From Ligustrum vulgare (taxonomy: Eukaryota > Streptophyta > Magnoliopsida > Lamiales > Oleaceae): a stretch of 64,000 bases of DNA. Both the position numbers and the translations under genes were made by a program. Below, in pieces: positions 1 to 10,244 of the stretch (positions within the stretch are counted from its first letter, which is position 1; every line of letters begins with the position of its first letter). The stretch spans positions 36,376,929 through 36,440,928 of the forward strand of contig OY743190.1 in the NCBI GenBank assembly GCA_963555705.1. The letters run 5' to 3'. The notes under the pieces were generated by a model. The model made no database searches. It was given only the letters and a program-made list of their open reading frames with translations, and was not told where the DNA came from.

Positions 1-2
1 AT

Positions 3-581
3 AACAAGCCTGTAAAAGGAAATTTTCAAAATAAAGGCAACTTCAATAGGCCTAGAGACAGTAATTTTAGGAGTCAGTCTGGTTTCAGAAATCAAGATCA
101 TAATGCTAAAAATTATAATAATTTCAGAAACCAGAGCAACTTTAGATCTCAGGATAATAATGCTGGTACTTCTAATATAGATAAACCACCTAGAATTTGC
201 TTTTATTGTGGCCAACCTGGACATCATATTAAATACTGCTTTAAAAGAAAAAATGAACAGGGAATCAGTAATCAGACTGAGGCTGCAGTGCAAGATAATA
301 ATAATAATGGGGTGGTTTATGTCACTACTGAGTCAGATAATAAAAATGAATGGATTTTAGATTCTGGTTGCACTTTTCACATGTGTCCTGAAAATGATAT
401 GTTTGCTGATTTCAGTAATGATTGTTTTGGTTCTGTGAAACTAGGCAATAATATTTCTTGTGATGTGAAAGGTATTGGAAAGATTTTGTTACAACTTGAA
501 AATAACAAAACTCTTATTTTGAATAAAACCAGATATGTTCCTGATTTGAAAAGGAACTTGATTTGGAGTTTTAGATTCTGA
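3..581 (+). pseudogene. copia gag C-terminus and aspartic protease, frameshifted
   Basis: Read from base 3 this frame is open to 581. It starts in an Asn/Gly/Arg-rich nucleocapsid linker, followed by a CCHC zinc knuckle at about 198-240 (CFYCGQPGHHIKYC), the usual RNA-binding end of copia Gag. The protease motif WILDSGCTFHM lies at about 351-383; its DSG triad matches the retropepsin active site that cleaves the polyprotein. The conserved stretch YVPDLKRNLI at 534-564 runs into a frameshift. The next frame carries the expected continuation, beginning GVLDSESFEI, so the stop at 579-581 is a mutation rather than the natural end of Gag. Confidence 0.85.
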
Positions 582-2403
582 ATCTTTTGAGATCAGAATG
601 CAAAATGGTTTTTTGAGTATTTTCAAAAATAAATGCTTGATCATGAATATTCCCAAAATTAATGGGATTTACATGTTGAATGGCTTGCCTGTTTATGCTA
701 AGTCTTTTAATGCTATGTCTGACTTGAATAAAACTAAATTATGGCATAAAAGATTAGGACACATAGGTCAAAAAGGACTGAAGCTACTTGAAACCAAAGG
801 TGTATTTGGTAATGATGTGTTGCATAAACTTGACTTCTGTGAAAAATGTGTATTAGGCAAACAGAAAAGAAGTTCATTTGGTAAAGGTGTTCATAAATCT
901 TCTGAAGTGCTTGAATATGTGCATGCTGATTTGTGGGGTCCTGCTCCTGTGGGTTCAGTTTCAGGTTTCAGATATTTTCTTCTTATTGTAGATGACTTTT
1001 CTAGGAAAACCTGGGTGCATTTGTTAAAAACTAAGGATGCTACTGTGTCTGTTTTAAAAAAATGGATCACCTTAGTTCAAAATTTGAAAGGAAAAAGAGT
1101 CAAAACTATTAGAACTAATAATGGTTTAGAATTTTGTAATCAAGAGTTTGATTCTATTTGTAGCACCTTAGGAATTCTTAGGCATAGGACTGTTGCCTAC
1201 ATTCCACAGCAAAATGGGGTTGCTGAAAGAATGAATAAGACACTTCTGGAAAGAACTAGGTGTCTCCTACTTGATTCAAATTTGCCTAAAATTTTTTGGG
1301 GTGAAGCAGTCAAAACTGCATCCTATTTGATAAATCTTTCTCCCTGCAGTGCTATTGATTTTAAGATTCCAGATCAAATCTGGAATGGTTATCTTCCTGA
1401 CTTTTCAAAATTAAAAATTTTTGGTTGTGCTGCCTACTCACACCATTCTGAAACTAAACTTGACTCCAGGTCTTTAAAATGTATTTTTCTTGGTTATGGA
1501 GAAGGAGTCAAGGGCTATAGGTTATGGGTCAGGGATCAGGGAGGTTACAGAGTCATTTTGAGTAGATCTGTAGTGTTTAATGAAAATTTTTTTCCTTGTA
1601 AAAATGAAAAATTATCTGATCCTATTAAAGAAAAAGATTTTATTACTTCTGAGCTGAGTGTAGACCATTTAGGTGATGAAAATGGCCTGCCCAATACTCA
1701 GTTTCAGGTGGAGCAACCCCCACAGTCTCCTAATATCATTCCTGAACCTGAACATGAACCTCCAGGAACTGAACCACAATCTGATGATATTCCTGAAATT
1801 GAAACTAATCTAGAAAGTTATCAATTGGCTAGGGATAGACCTAGAAGAGAGATTAGACCTCCTCCTAGGTTTGAGGATCCTGATTTTGTATCTGCTTTTA
1901 CATATTCTGATCTTATTTTACTTGAACCTCAATCCTTTGAAGAAGCTGTGTCTTCTAAGGATTCCAAACAATGGCTTGCAGCAATGCAAGATGAAATGGA
2001 CTCACTTTTAAAGAATGGTACTTGGATTTTAGTCAATAGACTTGAAAATAAAAGGATAATTGACTGTAAATGGATTTTTAAACTGAAAGAAAGTGAATCT
2101 AAAGACATGAAGCCTAGGTACAAGGCTAGACTTGTAGCAAAGGGTTTTTCTCAAAAGGAGGGAATTGATTTTAATGAAATATTTTCACCTGTTGTTAAAT
2201 ACACTTCCATCAGAATTTTATTTGTTTTGGTTGCACAATTTGATTTAGAACTTGAGCAAATGGATGTGAAAACTGCTTTTCTTTATGGTTCTTTAGATGA
2301 AACCATTTATATGCATCAACCTAAAGGTTTTGAAAAATGCAGAAATCCTGATTTAATCTGTTTGTGGAAAAAAATCTTTGTATGGCTTAAAACAGGCTCC
2401 TAG
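566..2403 (+). pseudogene. copia integrase and N-terminal reverse transcriptase
   Basis: A long open frame with the gag-pre-integrase zinc domain (LWHKRLGH ... CEKCVLGKQ, about 741-860), the integrase core and the first half of reverse transcriptase (KARLVAKGFSQKEGIDF, about 2122-2172; MDVKTAFLYG, about 2260-2290). In the DDE core the first Asp (VHADLWG) and the final Glu (NGVAERMN) are present. The second acidic residue is Asn (RTNNGLEF where family members have RTDNG or RSDNG), which should abolish strand transfer. The frame ends at 2401-2403 after a run of seven A at 2370-2376; the copia motif LYGLKQAPRQW resumes in the next frame, so one extra A explains the break. Confidence 0.9.
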
Positions 2404-3493
2404 GCAGTGGTATAAGAGATTTGATTCTTATATCCAAAGCCTGAATTTTCAAAAAAGTAAATATGATTCCTGTTTTTATTTTAAACTTGGTAAAACTGAT
2501 TTCATTTACATGCTTTTGTATGTGGATGATATGCTGATTGTTGGACCAAATATGCATGATATAAATGTTCTTAAAGATAAACTGCATTTTGAATTTGAAA
2601 TGAAAGATATAGGAAATGCTAAAAGAATACTTGGCATGGATATTTTTAGAAATAGACAATCTGGGAAATTGCTCTTAAACCAGAAACATTACATAGAAAA
2701 GGTCTTAAACAGATTTTGCTTATCTGAATCCAAACCTGTATCTTTACCTTTGCCTGCACATTTTAAATTGTCTGTTGAACATTGTCCTAAGTCTGATGAT
2801 GAGTTGCTTAGAATGAAAAATGTGCCATATTCAAATGCTGTTGGATCTGTCATATATTTAATGGTCTGTACCAGACCTGATATAGCATTTGCAATAAGTG
2901 TTTTAAGCAGGTTTATGAGCAATCCTGGTGAATTGCACTGGGAAGCTATGAAATGTCTTTTGAAATATTTGAAAGGTTCTGCTAGACTTAGTCTAGTGTT
3001 TTCTAAAATCAAAAATGATTTTAAACTTAAATGTTTTGTTGATTCAGATTTTGCTGGAAATATTAATAACAAGAAATCAACATCCTCTTATTTCTTTACT
3101 TTAAACTCTTCCTGTATCAGCTGGAAATCCCAGCTTCAAAAACTTGTTGTCTTATCATCAACTGAGGCAGAATATATAGCTGCTACAGATGCTGTTAAGG
3201 AATGTTTGTGGTTAAAGGGTTTATTATCTGAAATTAGTTGTATTTCTGATTCTGAAGTTGAAATATGTTCTGATAGCATGAGTGCATTACATCTGTGTAA
3301 AAATCCTGTCTTTCACAATAGCTCAAAACATATTGATGTTAAATTCCATTTCATTAGGGAAATTATTGATAAATGTATTGTGAAACTTGTTAAGATTCCA
3401 ACTCAGGTTAATCCTGCAGATGCAGGAACAAAGATCATTCCTATTAATAAGTTTAAAGATGCATTGAGTTTTTTAAATTTGGTTGAACTTTGA
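2378..3493 (+). pseudogene. copia reverse transcriptase C-terminus and RNase H
   Basis: Starting at LYGLKQAPRQW, this frame carries the reverse transcriptase catalytic motif YVDDMLIVG (about 2518-2545). RNase H follows: CFVDSDFAGN for the first acidic residue, STEAEYIAA for the Glu, and the SDSMSALHL and SSKHIDVKFHFIR motifs toward the end. It ends normally at 3493, 45 bases before the polypurine tract. The catalytic residues of both enzymes look intact; only the upstream frameshift separates this part from the integrase. Confidence 0.92.
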
Positions 3494-3528
3494 TACTTGT
3501 TTGCTGTGTTTTTTCAGGGAATGGAAAC

Positions 3529-3567
3529 TAGTTCAATTGAGGTGGAGATTGTTGGACAATTGAACTA
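3529..3567. repeat. 11-bp inverted repeat around the PPT/LTR junction
   Basis: TAGTTCAATTG (3529-3539) and CAATTGAACTA (3557-3567) are perfect inverted copies. They enclose the polypurine tract and the first bases of the LTR, so the junction sits in the loop of a possible stem-loop. Confidence 0.8.
3539..3549 (+). promoter_or_regulatory. polypurine tract of the copia element
   Basis: GAGGTGGAGAT lies directly before TGTTGG, the start of the 3' LTR. This is the expected place for the plus-strand primer used during reverse transcription. Confidence 0.75.
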
Positions 3568-4262
3568 ATTATGAATTGGATCGGAATCAGCCCATTTTAT
3601 CAATCAGTTGAAGCAGCCCAAACTATGCCCTTCATGAGCCCAATTCGGTGACCCGGTTCCTTGATCCATTATCTACCACCGCCTTATACAAACCACTGAT
3701 CTGTTTTGATTGATCCAGGCCGTCCATCTGTAAAGAAAAGGAAAAGGAAACGTTCTGAATATTCATTACTCTGATCCAGACTCTTCTCTCTCATCAAAAG
3801 CCCTAATTTTCTCTCTGAAGGCGACTCTTCATCGCCTTATGTGTTCTTCGTGATTTCTTTACATTTCTACCAGAAAAATACAGATTTAAGTTGAAATATC
3901 TTAGTGGTTGTGATTTGATACTGATTTGTGTTGATCAGTATACGTTTTTTCTTTGAGTTTGGCAGATTTTTCTGTAACTCAGTTGGTTTCTTTGTGATTC
4001 TTTATTCAAATCTAAAAGTTTCTGGTAGTTTTGTATGTTTTGGGCTTTGATATATGTTTCTGTAATTTTTACAGTTTTTGAAATAAAGTTTCATTATTTC
4101 TTCGTGGTTATTCTTTGTTCTTGTACTTTGTGATTTGATTCTGAGCCTTAAATCCTTACATAAATGATATTTTGATTTCAAATTAAAAATTGTGCACGTA
4201 GCATGTTGTTCGTGTACAATTTTAACTCTATCTACAAGGCAATTCAATTATTCAAGTTAACA
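3550..4262 (+). repeat. 3' LTR of the copia element (end approximate)
   Basis: It begins TGTTGGACAATTG right after the polypurine tract. The following 700 bases hold no gene. A possible polyadenylation signal (AATAAA) is at about 4081. The right end is placed at AAGTTAACA, the last CA-ended position before the sequence changes character, but no second LTR or duplication is available to confirm it; a shorter LTR ending near 3870 is also possible. Confidence 0.55.
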
Positions 4263-4862
4263 GCCGGTCCTAAGCTAGAAAAAAAGAGGGTTTTAATTTT
4301 TAAACTTTTGAATTTTAATTTATTTACTCAATTCAAATTTTTGTCTTTTTTCGTTTGAACTTATAATTTATATTAAACAAAAAAAATTAAAAAATTTAAA
4401 AAGGGTGAGCAATGAGTCCTCGACTTGTTTAACATGAACTCATGACTCGACTCGTCTGTTTGACGAGCCGACCAACATGATCTTGGCCCATTGCCACCAC
4501 TACGTACACGAAATACAGAATTCTCACTTCATATTTGGTCGATCATTAAAGTAGGGTGATTATACTGCCACATCAATTTTTTTTTTGTTTTACATTACAT
4601 TATATACACTCCACATTTAAAACTCATTTTTAATAATACACCACAATTATTTTACAAGCATACCCTTAAAGGATAAAATAATTGAAAAATATAAAATGGA
4701 ACAGAAAAGAAACGAAAAAAATTAGACTATTAACCACAATGGCTTTTTCCACCCCATTCAAAGTTTCAAACAATGGCGTCTACACATTTATCCGAAATCT
4801 CGTCTCTTTCTACTGCTAAATTTTATATGTTTTTCGTGCAATTTTATAAAAAAATGTCATAA
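4263..4862. other. intergenic, AT-rich, with a possible DNA-transposon end
   Basis: No coding signal. The segment near 4438-4505 (GACGAGCCGACC, TTGGCCCATTGCCACCAC) resembles the GGCC-rich ends of plant hAT-type MITEs, but no partner end was found. The rest is poly-A/T rich. Confidence 0.35.
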
Positions 4863-5028
4863 ATGGCAATGATGATGAATCAACAACGTGCAAACAGAAA
4901 TGAAATGTTTCAACCAATGATGTATGCTATGCACCATCCTCCACCCGCAGTCGGTTTCTTGCCAAATTATTCGTACCCCATCATCCAGTTGAACAACCAG
5001 ATCAATTCAGCGACGAAAACACCCCACG
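4863..5028 (+). pseudogene. C-terminal remnant of a HIPP-type heavy-metal-associated isoprenylated plant protein
   Basis: The frame reads NQQRANRNEMFQPMMYA followed by a proline-rich stretch (HHPPPAVGFLPNYSYP), which matches the C-terminal tail of plant HIPP proteins as I know them. In the next frame, just before the gypsy insertion, DQFSDENT can be read; FSDENT is the signature just upstream of the prenylated CaaX box. So a single-base frameshift separates the two parts and the retrotransposon landed within the last codons. The metal-binding HMA domain (CxxC) is not present upstream, so only a last-exon piece survives here. No CaaX box is evident on the far side at 19485. Confidence 0.6.
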
Positions 5029-5470
5029 TGTCACAAGACAGCAAAGGAAACCCAATTCACAGCAACAACGAAATAAAAAAAAGCACAATTAATTTCCCAA
5101 CCTCAATAACTATATTAAATTGTATTAATCAAATGAAGTCCAATATAAGTCCACAATGATGATCACAGATAGAATAAGAAAGGGATGAGAGATGTAGAAG
5201 AAAGAGGAAGAATTGAAGAAGAATGAGGAGAAGATTGTCTGCAAAAAATTGATCCAACTGAACAAATAATCTTCCTATAAGAAACAGATAATAAAACACG
5301 ACTTGTAAAAATGTAAAACACAACTTTTATTTCAGCTGTTAAAACGATGCCGCATCTCCTCTTTTTCCAAATCAGGTAATTCCGGTTATTGTCTAGTTCT
5401 TCCTCTCCTTGGTTCTGGTCCTTCTCTTTCTCTAGCTCAATGTTGCCTCTCCTGCAGTTGGTCTTTGACA
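5029..5470 (-). repeat. 3' LTR of the gypsy chromovirus
   Basis: It begins TGTCACAAGACAGC and ends GTCTTTGACA, with TGTCA/TGACA termini. It aligns over its whole length with 19039-19484, apart from a short insertion in the other copy near 19210 and scattered substitutions. Confidence 0.9.
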
Positions 5471-5482
5471 CCCCCTCCTTAT
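5471..5482 (-). promoter_or_regulatory. polypurine tract of the gypsy chromovirus
   Basis: On the reverse strand this reads ATAAGGAGGGGG, directly before the 3' LTR. Just upstream, the reverse strand still reads LGDKGK, an echo of the LEDK motif that ends many gypsy polyproteins. Confidence 0.75.
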
Positions 5483-5515
5483 CTTGCCCTTGTCCCCAAG
5501 TTTTGTTATCATCAC

Positions 5516-7011
5516 TGTTCACTGATATCTCGCGATGCGAGATACCCCATAAGTGTATGAGTTGTAAGAAGTAATAAAGTGGACCTTAGAGTCCGGATTA
5601 TCGTCTCACGAGGACTGCTATTAATTATCAAAATATATTAGTTCTAAACCTTATTTGAACGGACAAAATAATTTGAGATTTTGAACTAAAACTAAGAAAA
5701 TAATTAACGAGTTAAATTGAGAAATTTGTTGTCTTAAAAAATGATTGTAAAGTAGTTGAGATTCACGATTTCACCTAACCAATTAAATCAATTCTAATTC
5801 CAGTTTTATTTCCTAAATATGCATTCGGTCGAACGCACTAATGTATATTGAAATTCCTCTCTCGAGCTTAAATCAATTCTACATAAATAAGTCAACCATA
5901 TATCTCTACAGAGGGTCCGAATATTCCTTATCTAGATGCATAACATACAAGAATTCACACACGACCGCAGTAATAACAAAAGTATATCTCTATCTCTTGT
6001 TCAATTACCGAATTTATTACCACGTTCTAAGTTATTAACTCACTTCTCGTATTATGAAAATAACTCAATAAATTATGAATAAGTAGCCAATTCATTCACG
6101 CATTAAGAATAATAATAAATCAATACATGCAACGAAATCGTTAAAACAATGGAATTTGGAATTAAAATAATAAACTAGGTTACATCGTTCATCCCAACAT
6201 TGAATTTAGCTACACATCATAAGCAAACAATATAAACAATAAAATATAGCGTTTATTGAAAATAACAAAAGAGAATGGAAAGCTTGCACCAAGTATCGAT
6301 TCTCCCCGTGATCTTCAACTTGTGCCCCTTTGCTATGCTTGAACCTCCCAAAATTTGAATGATAAAATTTGAGTTTTGGCTTGTTCTTTGGAGAGGCAAA
6401 GGTCTTGATTTCGTACCTCATGTGTTTTATTTATAGGTTTTGGAGAAAATCTAGGTCAAAAAGTTCAAAGCCTGTTAAAAATAGCAAGAAAAATCTGATC
6501 TGCGGCTCAGTCGGAAACCCTAGCGATCGCGTGGTTAGGTCTTTAACTCTCGGGTTAAGATTTCGAGGCATTGCACGATCGCTCAGTAGACATATGGCGA
6601 TCGCGTGATGTGAAATTTCCATCTTTTCGCGATCGTGTAAGTTGGTCCCTGCCTTTTATTACCGCATTGATCCTTAACTTCTGATTGTTGTGATTTAGTC
6701 CCCGAACTTTATATTCTTCTCAATTTTCCCGTTTAAGCTCTCAATTCCTTCAATTGGAACCTCCAACCTCTGATTCGTTCACTTTGGTACCATGTAGGTT
6801 TCAGGTTGACTTCATAAACTAGAATTTCTCATTTTAGCTCCAATTTAGCATCCAGTTGTGTCTTTTTCCCATTAATTGTTTCATTCTTCATCTTTCGAGA
6901 TATTTTCTGAAAAGTAAACAAATGAATTCAAATTTAATAGTAATTATTCCAAAACGTCAACAATATATTCTACTTTAGACATACAAATAAGTGTATAAAA
7001 TACACTTATCA
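5516..7011 (-). mobile_element. solo LTR, 1496 bp, in the gypsy element (TSD ATCAC)
   Basis: Perfect 5-bp duplications ATCAC lie at 5511-5515 and 7012-7016. The inserted sequence begins TGTTCAC and ends TTATCA. On the reverse strand it starts TGATAAGTGTATTTTATACA, a start I associate with Athila-type LTRs, hence the orientation. It contains no transposon protein, so it is read as a solo LTR left by LTR-LTR recombination. Four GATCGC-type motifs sit at 6523-6635, and an 8-bp inverted repeat (TATCTCGC/GCGAGATA) lies near the left end. Confidence 0.8.
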
Positions 7012-7016
7012 ATCAC

Positions 7017-8387
7017 TACTGCAGATTCTCAAATTGATTCCTCCTCTGCTAATGCACTCCATTGCACTATCCATTGTATTTCTATCCTTCTCCTCTTGTT
7101 CACCTCCCTGATTAGTAAGACATTTTCTGGTATAAGCTCCGTGTTTTTTTCTGATTCCCTGACAGGTCGTTCGGTTGCTGACAACTCTTTGTTCCCAATT
7201 TTCTTCTTTAACAACGAAACAAGAAATACTGGATGAATTTTCGAGTTTTCTGGAAGTGCCAATATGTAAGCCACCTGACTTATCTTTTCCAATATCTGAT
7301 AGGGTCCAAAATATTTATGGGCTAGTTTCTGATTGTTCCTTCTAACTACTGTCTGTTGGTGGTATGGATGTAATTTAAGGAATACCCAGTCATTCACCAC
7401 AAATTGCCTCTCAGACTGTTTTTGATCTGCATAATTCTTCATTCTTGCTCTAGCTTGAGCTAAGTATTCCTTCAAAGTTGGTCCATTTTCTTCCTTCTTT
7501 CCAATATTTCTTTTATTTCTGCTACGTTGGTATGTTGGTAAGGACCATAGCCAACCTGGGGGGTGGGATACCATAATGTGCTTCAAATGGTGCTCTTTGA
7601 ATAGAGGAGTGATAGGTGGTATTGTACCACCATTCCGCCATAGGTAGCCATTTCACCCATGCATTGGGGATGTATCCAGTTTTCTATCTAAGATAACTTT
7701 CAAGACGATTTAGCCTCTTAGATTTTCCATCCGTTTGGGGATGGTATGCTGTGCTCAACTGCAATTTAGTGTCCAACCACTTGAATAGCTCCTGCCAAAA
7801 AAGGCAAGTGAATATCTTTGTCCCTATCAGAAACTATACACTGTGGTAGACCGTGTAACTTGTGTATCTGATCAAAAAATACTCCAGCTATTTGGACTGC
7901 AATGAAGGGGTGTCTGTGGGCTATGAAGTGGCCATATTTGGTAAACCTTTTAACTACCACCAAAATTACCGTTTTTCCATTAGATAGGGGCAGCCCTTCT
8001 ATGAAATCCATTGTAATATGGCTCCAAGAGTAAAGTGGTTCTGGTAATGGTTGCAGTAGGCCTGGGTACTTTACACGTTCTCCCTTACTCCTTTGACAGA
8101 TTTCACACTCCAGCACTTGTTGTTTGATAGCTTTACTCATCCCGGGCTAGAAGAAATATTGTTTAGCCCTATATATGCTTTTGAACTCCAGAATGACCTG
8201 CTTCTTGAGAGTTATGAATGTTTTGAATTATCCCCTTTCTGATATCTCCCCCTGACCCAATGTAAAGTTTTGGTCTGTACTTCAGGAATCCATTAGAATA
8301 GCAGAACTCTACATCTGAGTCTGGATGGATGGTGAGACTTGAATTTTTTCTGCAGCCACTTCATCATTTTCATAGCTATCCATCACT
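7017..8387 (-). pseudogene. gypsy integrase and chromodomain
   Basis: Reverse strand. At 8140-7766 lie the end of the HHCC zinc domain (CEICQRSKG), the core first Asp (ITMDFIEGLP) and the second Asp (IVSDRDKDI). After a broken middle part, 7586-7029 carries the integrase C-terminus (LKLHPYHQQT, KYFGPYQILEKI, HPVFLVSLLKK). A chromodomain-like tail follows (PENVLLIREVN, IQWIVQWSALAEEES), which in this family reads histone marks to direct integration. The first codons, next to the solo LTR at 8393, read VMDSYENDE, the usual linker between RNase H and integrase. The middle region with the catalytic Glu is out of frame. Confidence 0.88.
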
Positions 8388-9603
8388 TCCATTGTAGCGA
8401 ACAAGAAATTTCAAGTTTAAAAATTAGTTTTATTGAACTTGTCGCTACGACTCTCCAATCTTAACAGTCATTGTTTTCAAAATTAGCGCTCTCGTCTAGT
8501 TATATTATTATTTTAAGACTATAAGATAAATATTTAAATTCATTTAAATCATTAGTCCCAGTTGCAATTTTAAAATCGTCCAAAATCATTTCTTTCATTT
8601 TAAATCCAAAACTTTATTTATTTTAAATCTAATATATATTAAGTCCAAATTTTATTATTTTATGTCCAATTCATTTTACATCCCGTTTCCTTAACAATTC
8701 AACCTCTCAATACCAAAAAATTATAACATTTAAATTCTCATCACATTCTTAGGTTATATACAACCTACACATTCATTCCATAACTTAAATATTCTTGGAC
8801 TCCCCATTTATTTCATACAATCAAAACTCATAAACTAAAACTTCTTCAAATTCCATAATAAGCCTATAAATAACTCAGTATTCCTTACTTCCATACCTCA
8901 CGTAGCATTTGCCAATTATCAGTAAGTTTTCTTCTGCCTCCACTCCTACACACACCCCACCAAGAACACTACCTTTGCCCAAATTTGCAGAACCTCAAGC
9001 CGAGTTTCAAAAATCACACAAGTCAACCACCATAATCGAGCCTCATATACTGCCCTTACACGCACACCCGGAATCAGACACTCAAAAACCAATCAACACC
9101 ATATACCAATGACCATTTCCGAATCTCGACCAAGCCTCCATATTCACACAATCCACACAATCCACCAACATCATCAACAACATCACAAACGAGAATCACA
9201 CTCAAAAACACCAAGAAATTGCCCTCCCTACCTTCGGTCGAAATTCAACGCCAACCCCAAATCTTCTTCCAAAATCCTCCATGGCCAACCCGATCCTTTC
9301 TCACAAAACAACCGAACGCCACTGCCCTACTCAACTATCAAGGCCAAAATCAAATGCAAAACCAAGAAACTTAATACTTACCTTCTTCACTCGAAATTTG
9401 GCCAGAAAGTAGTGATTCCCAATATCGAACCAAAGACTCGTTTACCTCAATTCTCGCACCCAAAATAAGGGCCAAACTACTTCCTTTCGACCAACCACCA
9501 GCAACCCCGGTTGTGCCACGCAGCGACGGCGATATCGCCGGCTGGACTGCCGACAGTTGGAATTTCGGAGTTTGTGCCTCCCTACCATCTCTCTTTGTTG
9601 TTT

Positions 9604-9605
<2 letters not shown>

Positions 9606-9637
<32 letters not shown>
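9606..9637. repeat. (GA)n microsatellite
   Basis: About 16 GA dinucleotide repeats in the leader-like, GC-richer part of the solo LTR. Confidence 0.95.
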
Positions 9638-9639
<2 letters not shown>

Positions 9640-10244
9640 TGATATGATATTTTTAGATATAAAGTTTGATTTTCAAATTTTGCTATTTAGTCCTCAGCTT
9701 TCAATTTATAAGTTTCAGTCCTTTCAAGTTAATAATGTTTCAAATCTTTAGCCTAAGTTTTAAAATTTATTCTTTATGCCCATCAGTTTTAAAATATTTT
9801 AGTCAGCCCCTTTATTTCTGAAAATTAATCAAATCAATCAAAAGATTTATTATTTTCGTGAACCAGCCCCTGAATTCTTACGATTACACTTTTTAGTCCA
9901 CAAAACTTTCAAAAACCTTATTGTCACAAAAATTCACCATTTAAGACTCGATTCTTCAAGAGTCTAAGTTTAATTTAAATTTATTTCATAGGACTAGACG
10001 AGACGCAAAAGAATTAGAATTTTAACCGTTAGCTCAAAACTCGAGAAATAAGGTAAACTCTTATTTATAAAGTCATATTTTCAAAAATGCGCATAAATGA
10101 TTATTTGGATTATAAGTTTAGCATGTATGATTTTGTTTATGAGAATTACTTGCTTTTCAAGCATGAGACTATGTTATGAGAATTTACTTGCTTAAATGTA
10201 TGATGCTTGAACTTGTATTTATTACTTGTTCATGAAACTACTGT

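Larger units (their letters stand above)
1..4262 (+). mobile_element. Ty1/copia retrotransposon, 3' part (Tork-like), decayed
   Basis: The order gag zinc knuckle, protease, integrase, reverse transcriptase, RNase H, polypurine tract and LTR start is that of a Ty1/copia element on the plus strand. The window opens inside gag, so the 5' LTR, primer site and gag N-terminus lie outside. The polyprotein is broken by at least two frameshifts (near 565 and near 2376) and one catalytic integrase residue is altered, so this copy is not autonomous. The motif style (LWHKRLGH, CVLGKQKR, VDDFSRK) suggests the Tork lineage, which is tentative. The 3' boundary is the weak point because no target-site duplication can be read. 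Confidence 0.93.

Noticed and set aside
5163..5574. Overlapping open frames on both strands (119 and 61 codons)
   Set aside because: They fall inside the LTR of the gypsy element; the matching LTR at 19039 does not keep the frames.
8909..9468. Two plus-strand open frames rich in Pro, Thr, His and Ser
   Set aside because: They lie antisense within a solo LTR, show no domain, and their composition reflects C/A-rich sequence. No homologous frame occurs in the related LTR at 30607.
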